Source: Kordiimonas aquimaris
GTDB lineage: Bacteria; Pseudomonadota; Alphaproteobacteria; Sphingomonadales; Kordiimonadaceae
Assembly: GCF_025574485.1 (NCBI RefSeq)
Contig: NZ_JAOBPO010000002.1
Location: forward strand, 250,501-314,500
Direction of reading: 5' to 3'
Length of the DNA stretch: 64,000 bases
Shown: positions 33,553-41,752 of the stretch, one piece after another
Layout of the letters: each line of letters opens with the position of its first letter
Numbering within the stretch: position 1 is the stretch's first letter
The notes under the pieces: model-generated
Databases searched by the model: none
Told to the model about the DNA's origin: nothing
The model's input: the letters and a program-made list of their open reading frames with translations, nothing else
Translations under genes and position numbers: made by a program

Positions 33553-34446
33553 TCATAACGTTTTAGCCAGATCGATAAATGCGCGCAGTCGGGCTGGCAT
33601 GTGGCGTTTTGTCAGATAATTGATTGTATATTGCGGCAATGGCGGAATGTGTTTGTCAAATAATGTGACTAGCTCGCCTGACGTAATGAAAGGCTCGATC
33701 GGTTTTCGGTAAACATAGGCAAAACCCAAGCCTGCTTTTGCAAAGTTGATCATGGAAACCAGATCATTAACAATGATGCGTGGTTTAGGTGTCACCGTGT
33801 ACGGAGATTTGTTTCTCTCGGCAAATGACCACGGTGCCAAGCTGTCTGCGCGGCCGAAAGCAAAACAAATGCTGTCATGGTTTGTTAAATCCATCGGCTT
33901 TTTGGGTGTGCCGTTGCGCTCCAGATATGCGGGAGATGCGACCAGCGCCATATCCAGTTTTGGACCAATTTGAACGGCGTGGGTTTCATTCTCGAGCAAG
34001 GTTTGAGAGCGAATAGCTGCATCAATCCCGGATGTGACAAGATCAACTTTCTTGTCGTCATATATGACCTCAATATTAACCGCTGGATAGGCGGCGCTAA
34101 ATTTTGCGATTACCTCATCAAGGAAAAACGGTGAGCTACTACGCGGTGCTGAAAGACGCAGCGTGCCTGAAATTATGCCCTGTTCTTCACCCAAATCACT
34201 AAGCGCACTGTCTAAATCTGCCAAAGCCGGAAGGGTACGCTCGAAAAGCCTGACACCTGCATTGGTAAGAGACATTTTCCGCGTGGTGCGTTCAATTAAA
34301 CGAATACCTAACCGGTGTTCTATTCGCTGAATTGTTTCACTAACAGAACCAGCACTGAGGTTCAGATTATCAGCGGCAGCCCGAAAGCCTTTAGCTCGTG
34401 CGACTTCGGCAAAAACCACAAGATCATCGTAGCTTGCATTCTTCAT
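33553..34446 (-). CDS. LysR family transcriptional regulator
   Basis: 297 residues. N-terminal HTH (FAEVARAKGFRAAADNLNLS; AGSVSETIQRIEHRLGIRLI; ERTTRKMSLTNAGVRLFERT) and a substrate-binding domain (GTLRLSAPRSSSPFFLDEVI). Divergent from the ABM/SnoaL pair; the 122-bp gap contains TGATCA-N7-GATCA-like half sites near 34446-34466. Confidence 0.92.
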   Translation of the reverse strand: MKNASYDDLVVFAEVARAKGFRAAADNLNLSAGSVSETIQRIEHRLGIRLIERTTRKMSLTNAGVRLFERTLPALADLDSALSDLGEEQGIISGTLRLSAPRSSSPFFLDEVIAKFSAAYPAVNIEVIYDDKKVDLVTSGIDAAIRSQTLLENETHAVQIGPKLDMALVASPAYLERNGTPKKPMDLTNHDSICFAFGRADSLAPWSFAERNKSPYTVTPKPRIIVNDLVSMINFAKAGLGFAYVYRKPIEPFITSGELVTLFDKHIPPLPQYTINYLTKRHMPARLRAFIDLAKTL

Positions 34447-34568
34447 TGATCATAAATCCGATCAGTTTGATTATAATTATACTATTAAATAGAACAATAG
34501 AAGACCTTATATTGCAATACAAGGCCTAACGAACACATGGGTTCGCGCCAAATGAAAGCGAGAGATAC

Positions 34569-34880
34569 ATGCAGAAAATTACCGAAATTTTTATTTTGAA
34601 AATGAAAGACCCAAAGCGGGCAGAAGTTGTACGGGAAGCGGCGCGCGCTGACTTCCTGAGCGTTGATGGGGTGGAGGCGTGGAAAACCTATGTGACGACG
34701 GCAAAAGACCGACCGACCTTATTTGCAGAAATTTATGAATTTCCTGATCACGAAACAGCAAAACGTGTGACGCCAACGTTTGCAACACGCGATGCGACCA
34801 AGGCGTTTTTAGCCGAGATAGACGAAATAATTGTTGGTCAATATTTTACCGAACTTACCCCGACAGGAGATAACAAATGA
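34569..34880 (+). CDS. ABM-like putative quinol monooxygenase
   Basis: 103 residues, GAGAG upstream of ATG. MQKITEIFILKMKDPKRAEV, FLSVDGVEAWKTYVTTAKD and LFAEIYEFPDHETAKRVTPT fit a dimeric alpha/beta barrel. ATGA overlap with the SnoaL-like gene makes a two-gene unit probably controlled by the divergent LysR. Confidence 0.75.
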   Translation: MQKITEIFILKMKDPKRAEVVREAARADFLSVDGVEAWKTYVTTAKDRPTLFAEIYEFPDHETAKRVTPTFATRDATKAFLAEIDEIIVGQYFTELTPTGDNK

Positions 34881-35260
34881 GCGTACGCAAGGAAATTGAA
34901 GCTGTTATTAATGTCTGGAACAGCGGCCTGGATAACGGTGATATTGAGGCAATGGTTAGCACATGCCATGAAAACACAATGACGGTAAACGAGAAGCAGC
35001 CGGTTACTGTGGGCACGCAAGCCATCCGCGACAAGTATATACCGCGCATTGAAGCCGCTGATATCACCTCTGGTTTTGATATCGAAGTGATGCAAGATTT
35101 TGGCGACGTGGTTGTGGTCGCTGGTCGGTTTTACGGCACCATGATAATGCGTGACACTGGTGATGTTCGAAACCCTGAAGGGCGTTTGGTCCTTGTTTAT
35201 AAACGCGACAAGTCCGGCGCATGGAAGATGATCCTTGATATGGATAACAATGACGCCTGA
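34877..35260 (+). CDS. SnoaL/NTF2-like protein
   Basis: 127 residues. SVRKEIEAVINVWNSGLDNG, DIEAMVSTCHENTMTVNEKQ, AIRDKYIPRIEAADITSGFD, and GRLVLVYKRDKSGAWKMILD are typical of ketosteroid-isomerase-like (SnoaL/DUF4440) proteins. Translationally coupled to the ABM gene at 34569, the same pairing theme as DoxX/NTF2 at 26584-27389. Confidence 0.85.
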   Translation: MSVRKEIEAVINVWNSGLDNGDIEAMVSTCHENTMTVNEKQPVTVGTQAIRDKYIPRIEAADITSGFDIEVMQDFGDVVVVAGRFYGTMIMRDTGDVRNPEGRLVLVYKRDKSGAWKMILDMDNNDA

Positions 35261-35377
35261 TGGTTTTTGTTGTGCTTTGGGTGTAGGGTGGATGACTAGT
35301 TAGAGTTGTGATGTCATGATGTCTGCTTTTGGTTGATAACGGACACTCAACCTGACCAGGATATACATGATCTTCGT

Positions 35378-35413
35378 GCGTCAAAACCGTCTTGTAAATG
35401 ACAGTTTTGGCGC
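35378..35413. terminator. Long hairpin downstream of the TylF-type methyltransferase
   Basis: GCGTCAAAACCGTC pairs with GACAGTTTTGGCGC (14 bp with one wobble and one mismatch, 8-nt loop), between the convergent SnoaL and methyltransferase genes. T-run absent. Confidence 0.45.
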
Positions 35414-35462
35414 ATAGCTGAAACAGGTTGAGGCTTCCTGTTGAAGATAGAACTCAAGCCAA

Positions 35463-36113
35463 TCAGTTTATTTCAATGGCAACTGACTCTTCCGAAAAAG
35501 AAATGTAGGTGAAGGCGTCGGGGTCAAGCACTTCCAGCAAGGCCTTATATTCATGGTGCCGCCATCCTGGATATCCGTACAGCTCATCAAACAAAATTAC
35601 CGTACCGCTCGTAAGGAAAGGCTTTAAAGCCTCAAGCGCAAACCGCGTCGGTTTATAGGTGTCCATATCCATATGGATAAAAGCAAACCGTGCATCAGCC
35701 CCGATCTTTTCAAGGAAAGGTGGCAGGGTGTCATCGACCCACCCTTTCACCAGTGTGACATTCGCGGGCACTTCAGGAAGCTTGCCGGACTGTGTGAACG
35801 CCCCTGCTGCTCGACCAGATTGAATGCCTGTCCAATCTTCTTCCAGCCCTTCGAAGCTGTCAAAACCGGTTATGGTCAAGGACTTTTTGGCCAGTATCTC
35901 GGCAAACAGCCTGCAGCTTGTACCCGTTGCAACACCAAGCTCGATATAGTGCCCACCTTCAATCTGATTACGCACGGCACGCTTGATGGCATATTCCTGA
36001 TTGCGCGGTTTTTGGCGAAACAACATGGATTTTTCCATATGTTCCTTGAAAGCCTGCACGCTCTCTTGTTTTGATTGATTGACCAAAATATCGATCGAAG
36101 ATTGATTAGCCAT
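35463..36113 (-). CDS. Class I SAM-dependent methyltransferase, TylF-like
   Basis: 216 residues. GGHYIELGVATGTSCRLFAE is the SAM-binding glycine-rich loop; TITGFDSFEGLEEDWTG, RFAFIHMDMDTYKPTRFALE and GTVILFDELYGYPGWRHHE match the macrocin-O-methyltransferase (TylF) family, in which Asp residues bind a metal for catechol- or sugar-type O-methylation. Acceptor unknown. No biosynthetic cluster surrounds it. Confidence 0.85.
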   Translation of the reverse strand: MANQSSIDILVNQSKQESVQAFKEHMEKSMLFRQKPRNQEYAIKRAVRNQIEGGHYIELGVATGTSCRLFAEILAKKSLTITGFDSFEGLEEDWTGIQSGRAAGAFTQSGKLPEVPANVTLVKGWVDDTLPPFLEKIGADARFAFIHMDMDTYKPTRFALEALKPFLTSGTVILFDELYGYPGWRHHEYKALLEVLDPDAFTYISFSEESVAIEIN

Positions 36114-36132
36114 TCTGTGACCCCCACGTCTA

Positions 36133-36312
36133 ATGTCTTTTTATATTGAGAAGATGCCGCAAAGCAGGGCGCTTCCATTTTCAGAGGTACCTTATAAGTT
36201 GTATGTTTTCGATAACAAGCTGAATATTTTCTTGGTAGCTATGGAGAATAAGTCTTTAGTGAAGTGTGACAATAGTGTGGACGACCATTTTTGGTTTGAA
36301 GTATGCGCTTAG
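36133..36312 (+). CDS. Possible 59-residue protein
   Basis: ATG 36133 to TAG 36312 encodes a balanced sequence (MSFYIEKMPQSRALPFSEVP; LYVFDNKLNIFLVAMENK; DDHFWFEVCA) without repeats or low complexity. No ribosome site is visible and it lies 20 bp divergent from the methyltransferase start, so it is only a candidate. No family recognised. Confidence 0.3.
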   Translation: MSFYIEKMPQSRALPFSEVPYKLYVFDNKLNIFLVAMENKSLVKCDNSVDDHFWFEVCA

Positions 36313-36430
36313 CTATTTATGGAAATGCCGGGTAAATTATGGGAAGCTTGCCGCGTTAGATTAGGATGCCTGTTTTATTGTCTGTTCAACCGAATAGTTG
36401 GCTATTGATCAATTGTGTTAGGATAAGAAT

Positions 36431-36895
36431 ATGTATGACCATTGGAAACAAGGGCGCGGAAAAATGGGCTTCATGCAACCGTTACTCGGAACATGGCGCG
36501 TAGAAGATCCGGACACCCCGATGGGCAAGGTTGTTTGCGTGCGGTCATATAACAAAATACTGGACGGTAAGTTTATCCGCCTTGAGGCCAATTGGGACAT
36601 CGGCGGCGGCAAAAAGAAGTATCAGGAAATCGCGCACTACGGCCTCAGCCGTGACAAAGTCCCGACGTTCTGGTCGTTCACCAGTGACGGCGGGCAAACG
36701 ATCGGCACATTTGCGGACGTTGAGGCGATGCATGAAGGTGCAAAAGGGTTTGAGGCTGAAATGCCAGCCGGGCTTGCTCGGTTTGGCTTTTGGCCTACTG
36801 AAACCGGCATGACTTGGGCGGCAGACGCAAAAACCAAATCTGGTTGGTCGCGGATGGTTAGCCACCAATGTGAGCGCGTGGAAGCGACTGCGTAA
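36431..36895 (+). CDS. Hypothetical protein, possibly DUF1579/lipocalin-like
   Basis: 154 residues, AGGATAAG upstream of ATG. LLGTWRVEDPDTPMGKVVC, SYNKILDGKFIRLEANWDIG and KVPTFWSFTSDGGQTIGTFA resemble small beta-barrel proteins of the DUF1579 kind (GxW near the start). No signal peptide. Function unknown. Convergent with the MBL hydrolase at 36918. Confidence 0.75.
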   Translation: MYDHWKQGRGKMGFMQPLLGTWRVEDPDTPMGKVVCVRSYNKILDGKFIRLEANWDIGGGKKKYQEIAHYGLSRDKVPTFWSFTSDGGQTIGTFADVEAMHEGAKGFEAEMPAGLARFGFWPTETGMTWAADAKTKSGWSRMVSHQCERVEATA

Positions 36896-36917
36896 GCTCG
36901 ATACCTGTTTTGCAAGC

Positions 36918-37967
36918 CTAATCCAGCGTGATGACATCACTGCCCGCAGGCATGCTGATGATATCACCGTCCCGACCAACGCGGATGGGGCCACCGTATA
37001 TGTCAGGCGCAGCACCAAGGAAGGCCTTTTCCATACCCGGCAACGGTAACATGGGAACAATATGGGTGAAAGCAAGATAGCCAACGCCCGCTTCCTGCGC
37101 GATGCGTGCGACGTCTTCCGGGTCGGTATGATAGTCGCGAATATCGAAAAATATCTTGGCCAGGTTTTCACGTCCCACATTCCTTGCGCTTTGCTCAGCA
37201 ACTTTGACGAGGCGTTTGGAAAGCCCTTCATGCAACAACAGGTCAATACCTTGGCTTACATTCAGCAGGTTGTTAGATTGTGCCGTGTCTCCGCTGATAA
37301 CCAGTGATCGGTCTTTGTATTTTACCAAAAAACCAACAGCAGGCGATACGGGGTTATGCGATACGGAAAAGGCGCTGATCTCAACACCGCCTGTATTGAC
37401 AATGGGCTGAAGACCTTCGGTTGGCACAGCAAACTTGCTAGCAACACCGCCCGCGCCTGATTGCGGGGCTACCACCTCGCCGTGATGTGCGGTTCTGTAA
37501 TCAGCATCCAGCCTGTAGGCCATGTTGAAGCCATCAACCACAGCCGAAACACCTTCGGGGCCGTAAATGGGCAAGGGGCTTTTGTTGCTGCCGCCAATCC
37601 AGCGTTGCAGCATAACCTCACCCAGTCCGCCCAGATGGTCAGAATGAAAATGAGTGAGAAACACCGCATCAAGGTCGCCGATGTTAAATCCCATTTGGGC
37701 AATTTGTGCGGCTGCTGTTGTACCGGCATCAAACAGAAAGGTTTGATTGCCTGCAATAACAAGTGTGCATGGCGGGCTTCGCTCAGGGTCAGGCAGCGGT
37801 GAGCCTGCACCGCACAGCGCAACATGAAGGCCGTCTTCCAGTTGGCGTGTGGCTGATGGATCCATTCTGTTTTCAAGGATACGCGCAAATAACCGAACGC
37901 TGATTTGCTCCCGTAAAAGAAACACACCGGCAAATATGATAACAAATGCCACAATTGCTTTTTGCAT
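36918..37967 (-). CDS. Membrane-anchored MBL-fold metallo-hydrolase (RNase Z/arylsulfatase-like)
   Basis: 349 residues from ATG 37967 with GGAAGA upstream; the frame extends to 38075 without a site. Residues 1-20 are a membrane anchor (MQKAIVAFVIIFAGVFLLRE). The metal motif is AVFLTHFHSDHLGGLGEV, with further ligands in VISGDTAQSNN, LLHEGL and LAFTHIVPM. This is the RNase Z-like branch, but the N-terminal anchor suggests an extracytoplasmic hydrolase such as a quorum-lactonase or alkylsulfatase relative. Substrate unknown. Confidence 0.85.
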   Translation of the reverse strand: MQKAIVAFVIIFAGVFLLREQISVRLFARILENRMDPSATRQLEDGLHVALCGAGSPLPDPERSPPCTLVIAGNQTFLFDAGTTAAAQIAQMGFNIGDLDAVFLTHFHSDHLGGLGEVMLQRWIGGSNKSPLPIYGPEGVSAVVDGFNMAYRLDADYRTAHHGEVVAPQSGAGGVASKFAVPTEGLQPIVNTGGVEISAFSVSHNPVSPAVGFLVKYKDRSLVISGDTAQSNNLLNVSQGIDLLLHEGLSKRLVKVAEQSARNVGRENLAKIFFDIRDYHTDPEDVARIAQEAGVGYLAFTHIVPMLPLPGMEKAFLGAAPDIYGGPIRVGRDGDIISMPAGSDVITLD

Positions 37968-38121
37968 AATGATGTCTTCCCATACAGGTTCGCCGAACTG
38001 TTTTCCCCTTTTGTAATCTGTAGCAAATAGCGGCGAAAGCAAGCGGATGAGGCGCATAAGGTTTGTCGCCAACATTTATGCCAGTCGCCAAGTCAAGCAG
38101 ACAGGAACGATTGTCTGCATG

Positions 38122-38155
38122 AAAAATGCCCAGCGCTCCTGTTATGAGGCTGGGC
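38122..38155 (-). terminator. Terminator of the TonB receptor/38167 gene unit
   Basis: Read on the minus strand, GCCCAGC and GCTGGGC form a 7-bp stem with a 14-nt loop, followed by ATTTTTC, 12 bp past the stop at 38167. Confidence 0.65.
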
Positions 38156-38166
38156 TGGAGCGGTAT

Positions 38167-38676
38167 TTAGTTTACGCTGTGGAAGTGTGTTTGCGTGCTG
38201 CCTGTCAACTCGAAGGCGGGTAACGCCTCTTGGCTTGACGGAATGATCAACCCTCTTTGGCTCAAATGATCAGCGAAGGCCTCTACAAGCGCATCGGCTT
38301 GCCACAAGGCTTCGCCTTTAAACCATTTTTGCAAAATCATGTTTGCTTTTTGCTTACTGCCCGTTTGATGTGCAGCAATACACTGCAGCAAAGCATTTTC
38401 ATCATCGCTCACGCGGCCACACCCTGCACACCCTTGCTGAAATGTAACGCTGCTTTCAGTACATAAGTGCGCCATAAAAGTACCCCAGATAGATACTGCG
38501 TCACCGCTGCCGAATGCTGCGCAGCTTTCCTGCCATACCTGTGCGTGCCAGCTTCGTGTTTTCGAGCATGAACTGGCAAGGATTGCGCGCACCCATGATC
38601 GCATGGCCCTTAGTATCCAGCGGGGTGTTTCTGTCCGGGGTTTGTTTTCGCATTCACGTTGCTGGCTCACGTACAA
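38167..38676 (-). CDS. Cys-rich hypothetical protein in the TonB receptor operon
   Basis: 169 residues from TTG, or 167 from GTG 38670, both behind AGGAG. Soluble, with seven or more Cys including QGCAGCGRVSDDENALLQCI (CxxC), and an all-helical look. No family recognised. It follows the TonB receptor by 50 bp on the same strand and is closed by a terminator, so it is probably coexpressed with iron or metallophore uptake; the CxxC could bind metal or heme. That role is inference. Confidence 0.65.
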   Translation of the reverse strand: MYVSQQRECENKPRTETPRWILRAMRSWVRAILASSCSKTRSWHAQVWQESCAAFGSGDAVSIWGTFMAHLCTESSVTFQQGCAGCGRVSDDENALLQCIAAHQTGSKQKANMILQKWFKGEALWQADALVEAFADHLSQRGLIIPSSQEALPAFELTGSTQTHFHSVN

Positions 38677-38726
38677 TTTTCTCCTGTATTATTGGTTGGT
38701 ATCTTTGGTGGGTGTTTTCTGTTGGC

Positions 38727-41033
38727 TTAAAATTTAGCTTCGATTTGCAGCCCAAATGTTTGTGGTTCGCCGAATGTTGCAAAGTTGGGCTGCGTGTCTT
38801 CAAAGTCTGGGTTGAACGGGAAAATGGATTGAATGGACGCATCGTTGAAGATGTTGTCACCGGTTATGAAAACACCGAAGTGTTCATTTTCCCAGCCAGC
38901 CTTGAAGTTTGCGAGGAAGCGCGCATTGATTGCACGTTCGGCTTGCGTTTGGTCGGCGCGCGGGAAAGCGGCGCTCGTGTGGTTGCCGTTCAGGTTGATG
39001 AAGAAGCCATCATCATTTTGCCACGTGACGCCGCCGGCGAGTGTCCATTTGGGGGCGTTGGGGAATTCATTGCCTGAAAAGTCTCTAACCTCTCCTGCTA
39101 CAACCACATCAAATTCGTTAAAGCGTGTGTCTGCGTAACCAACAGAGCCATAAATCGTCAGGTTGGCATTAACTTGATAATTGCTTTCCACCTCAAAACC
39201 GAGCACTTCAGAGCTGCCCGCATTTTGTGTTTCAACATCAAAAATATTGTCAGATATCTGGACGTTAACCTGCTGGTCTGCCCAATCGATATAGAATGCA
39301 TTGGCATTGAGTGTAAGCCTGTTGTCGAGCCAGCGGCTACGCCATGAGAGTTCGTAGTTCCAGATAAACTCCTGGTCAAATTCAAAGGCCTCTGCACGGG
39401 CCTGATTGACACCGACACCGCCTGAACGATAACCACGCTGCACAATAAAACTGATGTTGCGCTCATCAGCGATACCCCAGCTAATGCCAAGCTTCGGCAA
39501 GAACGCGCTAAACGTGGGTGACCGTAATGTGACAGGTGCTGTTGATGCATTGTCAGCTTGGGCCTGCGCAAAGCCATTTACACCTGTAATGATGGGCGCA
39601 AGTGCGGCTGGAAACGCGGCAGGGTCGGGCAGGGTGGACACAATGGAAACGTCACTGCTGGTGATCACTGATTGTTTTTCAGAGTCGTAGCGGAAACCAC
39701 CGATAAGGCGAATACTGTCGTTCAGTTGATAAGTGAAATCACCAAAAAGCGCGTATGTTTCAATGTCGATTGGATTACGTGCTTCTGATTGGATCAAAAT
39801 TGGATCGCTATAGAAGCTGGCTACCTGATTTGCCAGCTCATGGCTCAGTCCAAACCCGCCAACAAGTGCATTGATCAGACCAAGGTCTTCTACAAAATCA
39901 AGGCCAATTGTATTGCGCGAGATTTCGTCTGGAATCTCTAGTTTTGAATAATACCCACCTACCGCGCCGGTGAGTGATCCACTGTCAACTGCAAGCCGCA
40001 GTTCCTGCGTGTATGTTTTGGCATCACTATCGAAAGAGTTGAATTCTAGGTCTTCAGCAGTGAAGTCACCATCACGTGCGCGCCTGCGTTTTCCGGAGTT
40101 GATAGCGCTGATCGATGTGAGCCTGAGAGCATCGTTAAAATCATAATCAATGGTTACAACGCCTATGTCGACAAATGTTTCGTCGAAGCTGTCCCGGTTG
40201 CTGAAAGTTTCCCGGTTGTTGAAGGCATCATTGGTGTTCAGCTCTGCTGTTTCTGCGCCAAAGCGACGTTCGTCTCGCGTGTAGGAAAGTAGAACGCTCA
40301 GGTCGGGAATGGCCTCGGGTTCAATCAGTAATTTTGCTCTGAAGAAAGTGGAATCGCCGCTGTCTGCCTTAATGCCCAGTGTGCGATTGTCGATAACACC
40401 TTCGGTTTCTGAAACCTCGGCTGCCAGGCGAAAGGCAATCTGGTCTTCAACGATAGGCCCACCAAGCGCAACACCTAATCGCTGTTCTTCAGCGCCTGTA
40501 TTTGCAATAGCGCGCACGCGGCCTGTCCATTCGTATGTTGGATTGGCTGTATTGATAATAACAGCGCCAGCAAGTGTGTTGCGCCCTTGCAAGGTGGACT
40601 GTGGTCCACGAAAAACCTCTACCTGCTGCAAGTCCCAAACGTCAATCGGGCCAACCAATGTTGCATTGCGCGGCAAGGGTGAGCCATCCACGTAAATGGT
40701 TGCCAGATCACCGCGCCCGATACCGCTAACATTGGTGCTGTTGATGCCGCGAATGGTGTAGTTCCTGCCACCAAAGCTTGATGTTATGTTGGCTGTGCGA
40801 TCAAACAGATCTTCAAGGCTGATGATGTTTTGCTGGCTGATGTCAGTATTGGTGATAACTGCCACGCTTGTCGGCGTGTCCTGCAGTGAACGAAATACTT
40901 TTTCCCCAGTTACTACAATTTCTTCGATTGGTTTTATGTCGGCCGTTTCCGCGAGCTGTGCAAATGCATTTGCACCCCCAGATAACGCAAATGCGAATAA
41001 ACTAACTGAGCTGAAAAACGATGTGGTTTGCAT
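38727..41033 (-). CDS. TonB-dependent receptor, probably siderophore/iron type
   Basis: 768 residues. Signal peptide 1-25; TonB box-like IEEIVVTGEKV at 35-45; plug (TPTSVAVITNTDISQQNIIS; RNYTIRGINSTNVSGIGRGD; LQQVEVFRGPQSTLQGRNTL; AGAVIINTANP) and 22-strand barrel ending in ...LQIEAKF. Divergent genes encode DUF3325 and PepSY proteins, a combination that typically accompanies ferric-siderophore uptake. An A/T-rich Fur-box-like segment lies in the shared region. Confidence 0.92.
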   Translation of the reverse strand: MQTTSFFSSVSLFAFALSGGANAFAQLAETADIKPIEEIVVTGEKVFRSLQDTPTSVAVITNTDISQQNIISLEDLFDRTANITSSFGGRNYTIRGINSTNVSGIGRGDLATIYVDGSPLPRNATLVGPIDVWDLQQVEVFRGPQSTLQGRNTLAGAVIINTANPTYEWTGRVRAIANTGAEEQRLGVALGGPIVEDQIAFRLAAEVSETEGVIDNRTLGIKADSGDSTFFRAKLLIEPEAIPDLSVLLSYTRDERRFGAETAELNTNDAFNNRETFSNRDSFDETFVDIGVVTIDYDFNDALRLTSISAINSGKRRRARDGDFTAEDLEFNSFDSDAKTYTQELRLAVDSGSLTGAVGGYYSKLEIPDEISRNTIGLDFVEDLGLINALVGGFGLSHELANQVASFYSDPILIQSEARNPIDIETYALFGDFTYQLNDSIRLIGGFRYDSEKQSVITSSDVSIVSTLPDPAAFPAALAPIITGVNGFAQAQADNASTAPVTLRSPTFSAFLPKLGISWGIADERNISFIVQRGYRSGGVGVNQARAEAFEFDQEFIWNYELSWRSRWLDNRLTLNANAFYIDWADQQVNVQISDNIFDVETQNAGSSEVLGFEVESNYQVNANLTIYGSVGYADTRFNEFDVVVAGEVRDFSGNEFPNAPKWTLAGGVTWQNDDGFFINLNGNHTSAAFPRADQTQAERAINARFLANFKAGWENEHFGVFITGDNIFNDASIQSIFPFNPDFEDTQPNFATFGEPQTFGLQIEAKF

Positions 41034-41070
41034 GATAGACCCCTAGATGCGAATTATTCTTAACTGAGTT

Positions 41071-41095
41071 AGTAATAATAATGATTCTTAATTGC
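41071..41095. promoter_or_regulatory. Possible Fur-type box
   Basis: TAATAATAATGATTCTTAAT, in the 107-bp gap between divergent iron-type genes, contains three partial NATWAT-like hexamers. Similarity to Fur boxes is by eye and incomplete; alphaproteobacteria may instead use Irr/RirA. Confidence 0.4.
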
Positions 41096-41155
41096 AATAT
41101 AAAAAACCATGTGATACCCACATAATTATTCGGTGCTGAAATGAGGTGTAGAGGC

Positions 41156-41482
41156 ATGATAATTACGGGGCTGTCGCTGTCGTATCTGGCTTGGTTTGGA
41201 TTTTATCATTCTGAAGAAAAACGCTCGGCTTATGAGGTGTTCAGCATGTCTAAAGCGCGGCGAAAAACTACACAGCTTTTTGCCTGGCTCGTGTTTTTTC
41301 TCGCGCTGTATCCGTGTGCACAGCTTGTTGGCCTGGAGCGCGGCATTGCGCTGTGGTTGGCACTTATAACCGGTACGGGGTTGTTATTTATTTTCTCGGT
41401 TCAAACACACCCATCAGTGAATAACGCAATGGCAGTGGGCGGCCTGATCGTTACACCACTGAGCCTGCTGTTTAATATTTGA
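41156..41482 (+). CDS. DUF3325-type small membrane protein
   Basis: 108 residues from ATG 41156 (GAGGTG 9 nt upstream); an ATG at 41141 in frame is an alternative. Three membrane helices. MIITGLSLSYLAWFGFYHSE and SKARRKTTQLFAWLVFFLAL fit the DUF3325 pattern found beside PepSY iron-uptake proteins. First gene of a plus-strand unit divergent from the TonB receptor. Confidence 0.75.
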   Translation: MIITGLSLSYLAWFGFYHSEEKRSAYEVFSMSKARRKTTQLFAWLVFFLALYPCAQLVGLERGIALWLALITGTGLLFIFSVQTHPSVNNAMAVGGLIVTPLSLLFNI

Positions 41483-41495
41483 AGGAGGAAGTGCC

Positions 41496-41744
41496 ATGCG
41501 TGTTTTTAATGTCACCATCCTGTCTGTTCTGGCGACCGTACTCATTGGTGCCGGGTTGCTTCTGGGTTTGCCGGGCGATTTTTCTGAACGCGCTCTGTGG
41601 CTCACTGTTTTCATACCGGTGATATGGACTGCGTTCATGTTCTATTGTTACTGGGACAAGAAAGTATGGCGCGTCACGACAGCGCTTATCGGAATTTGCC
41701 TGATAGGCATCGGCATCGTGCTGACTACGCCCACACCAGTTTAG
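41496..41744 (+). CDS. Small three-helix membrane protein (DUF3649-like position)
   Basis: 82 residues, AAGGAGGAAG ribosome site. Three hydrophobic segments (VTILSVLATVLIGAGLLLGL; LWLTVFIPVIWTAFMFYCYW; TALIGICLIGIGIVL). Lies 13 bp after DUF3325 and 8 bp before the PepSY gene, the place where DUF3649-type proteins occur; identity by context only. Confidence 0.7.
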   Translation: MRVFNVTILSVLATVLIGAGLLLGLPGDFSERALWLTVFIPVIWTAFMFYCYWDKKVWRVTTALIGICLIGIGIVLTTPTPV

Positions 41745-41752
41745 AGGTTAAA

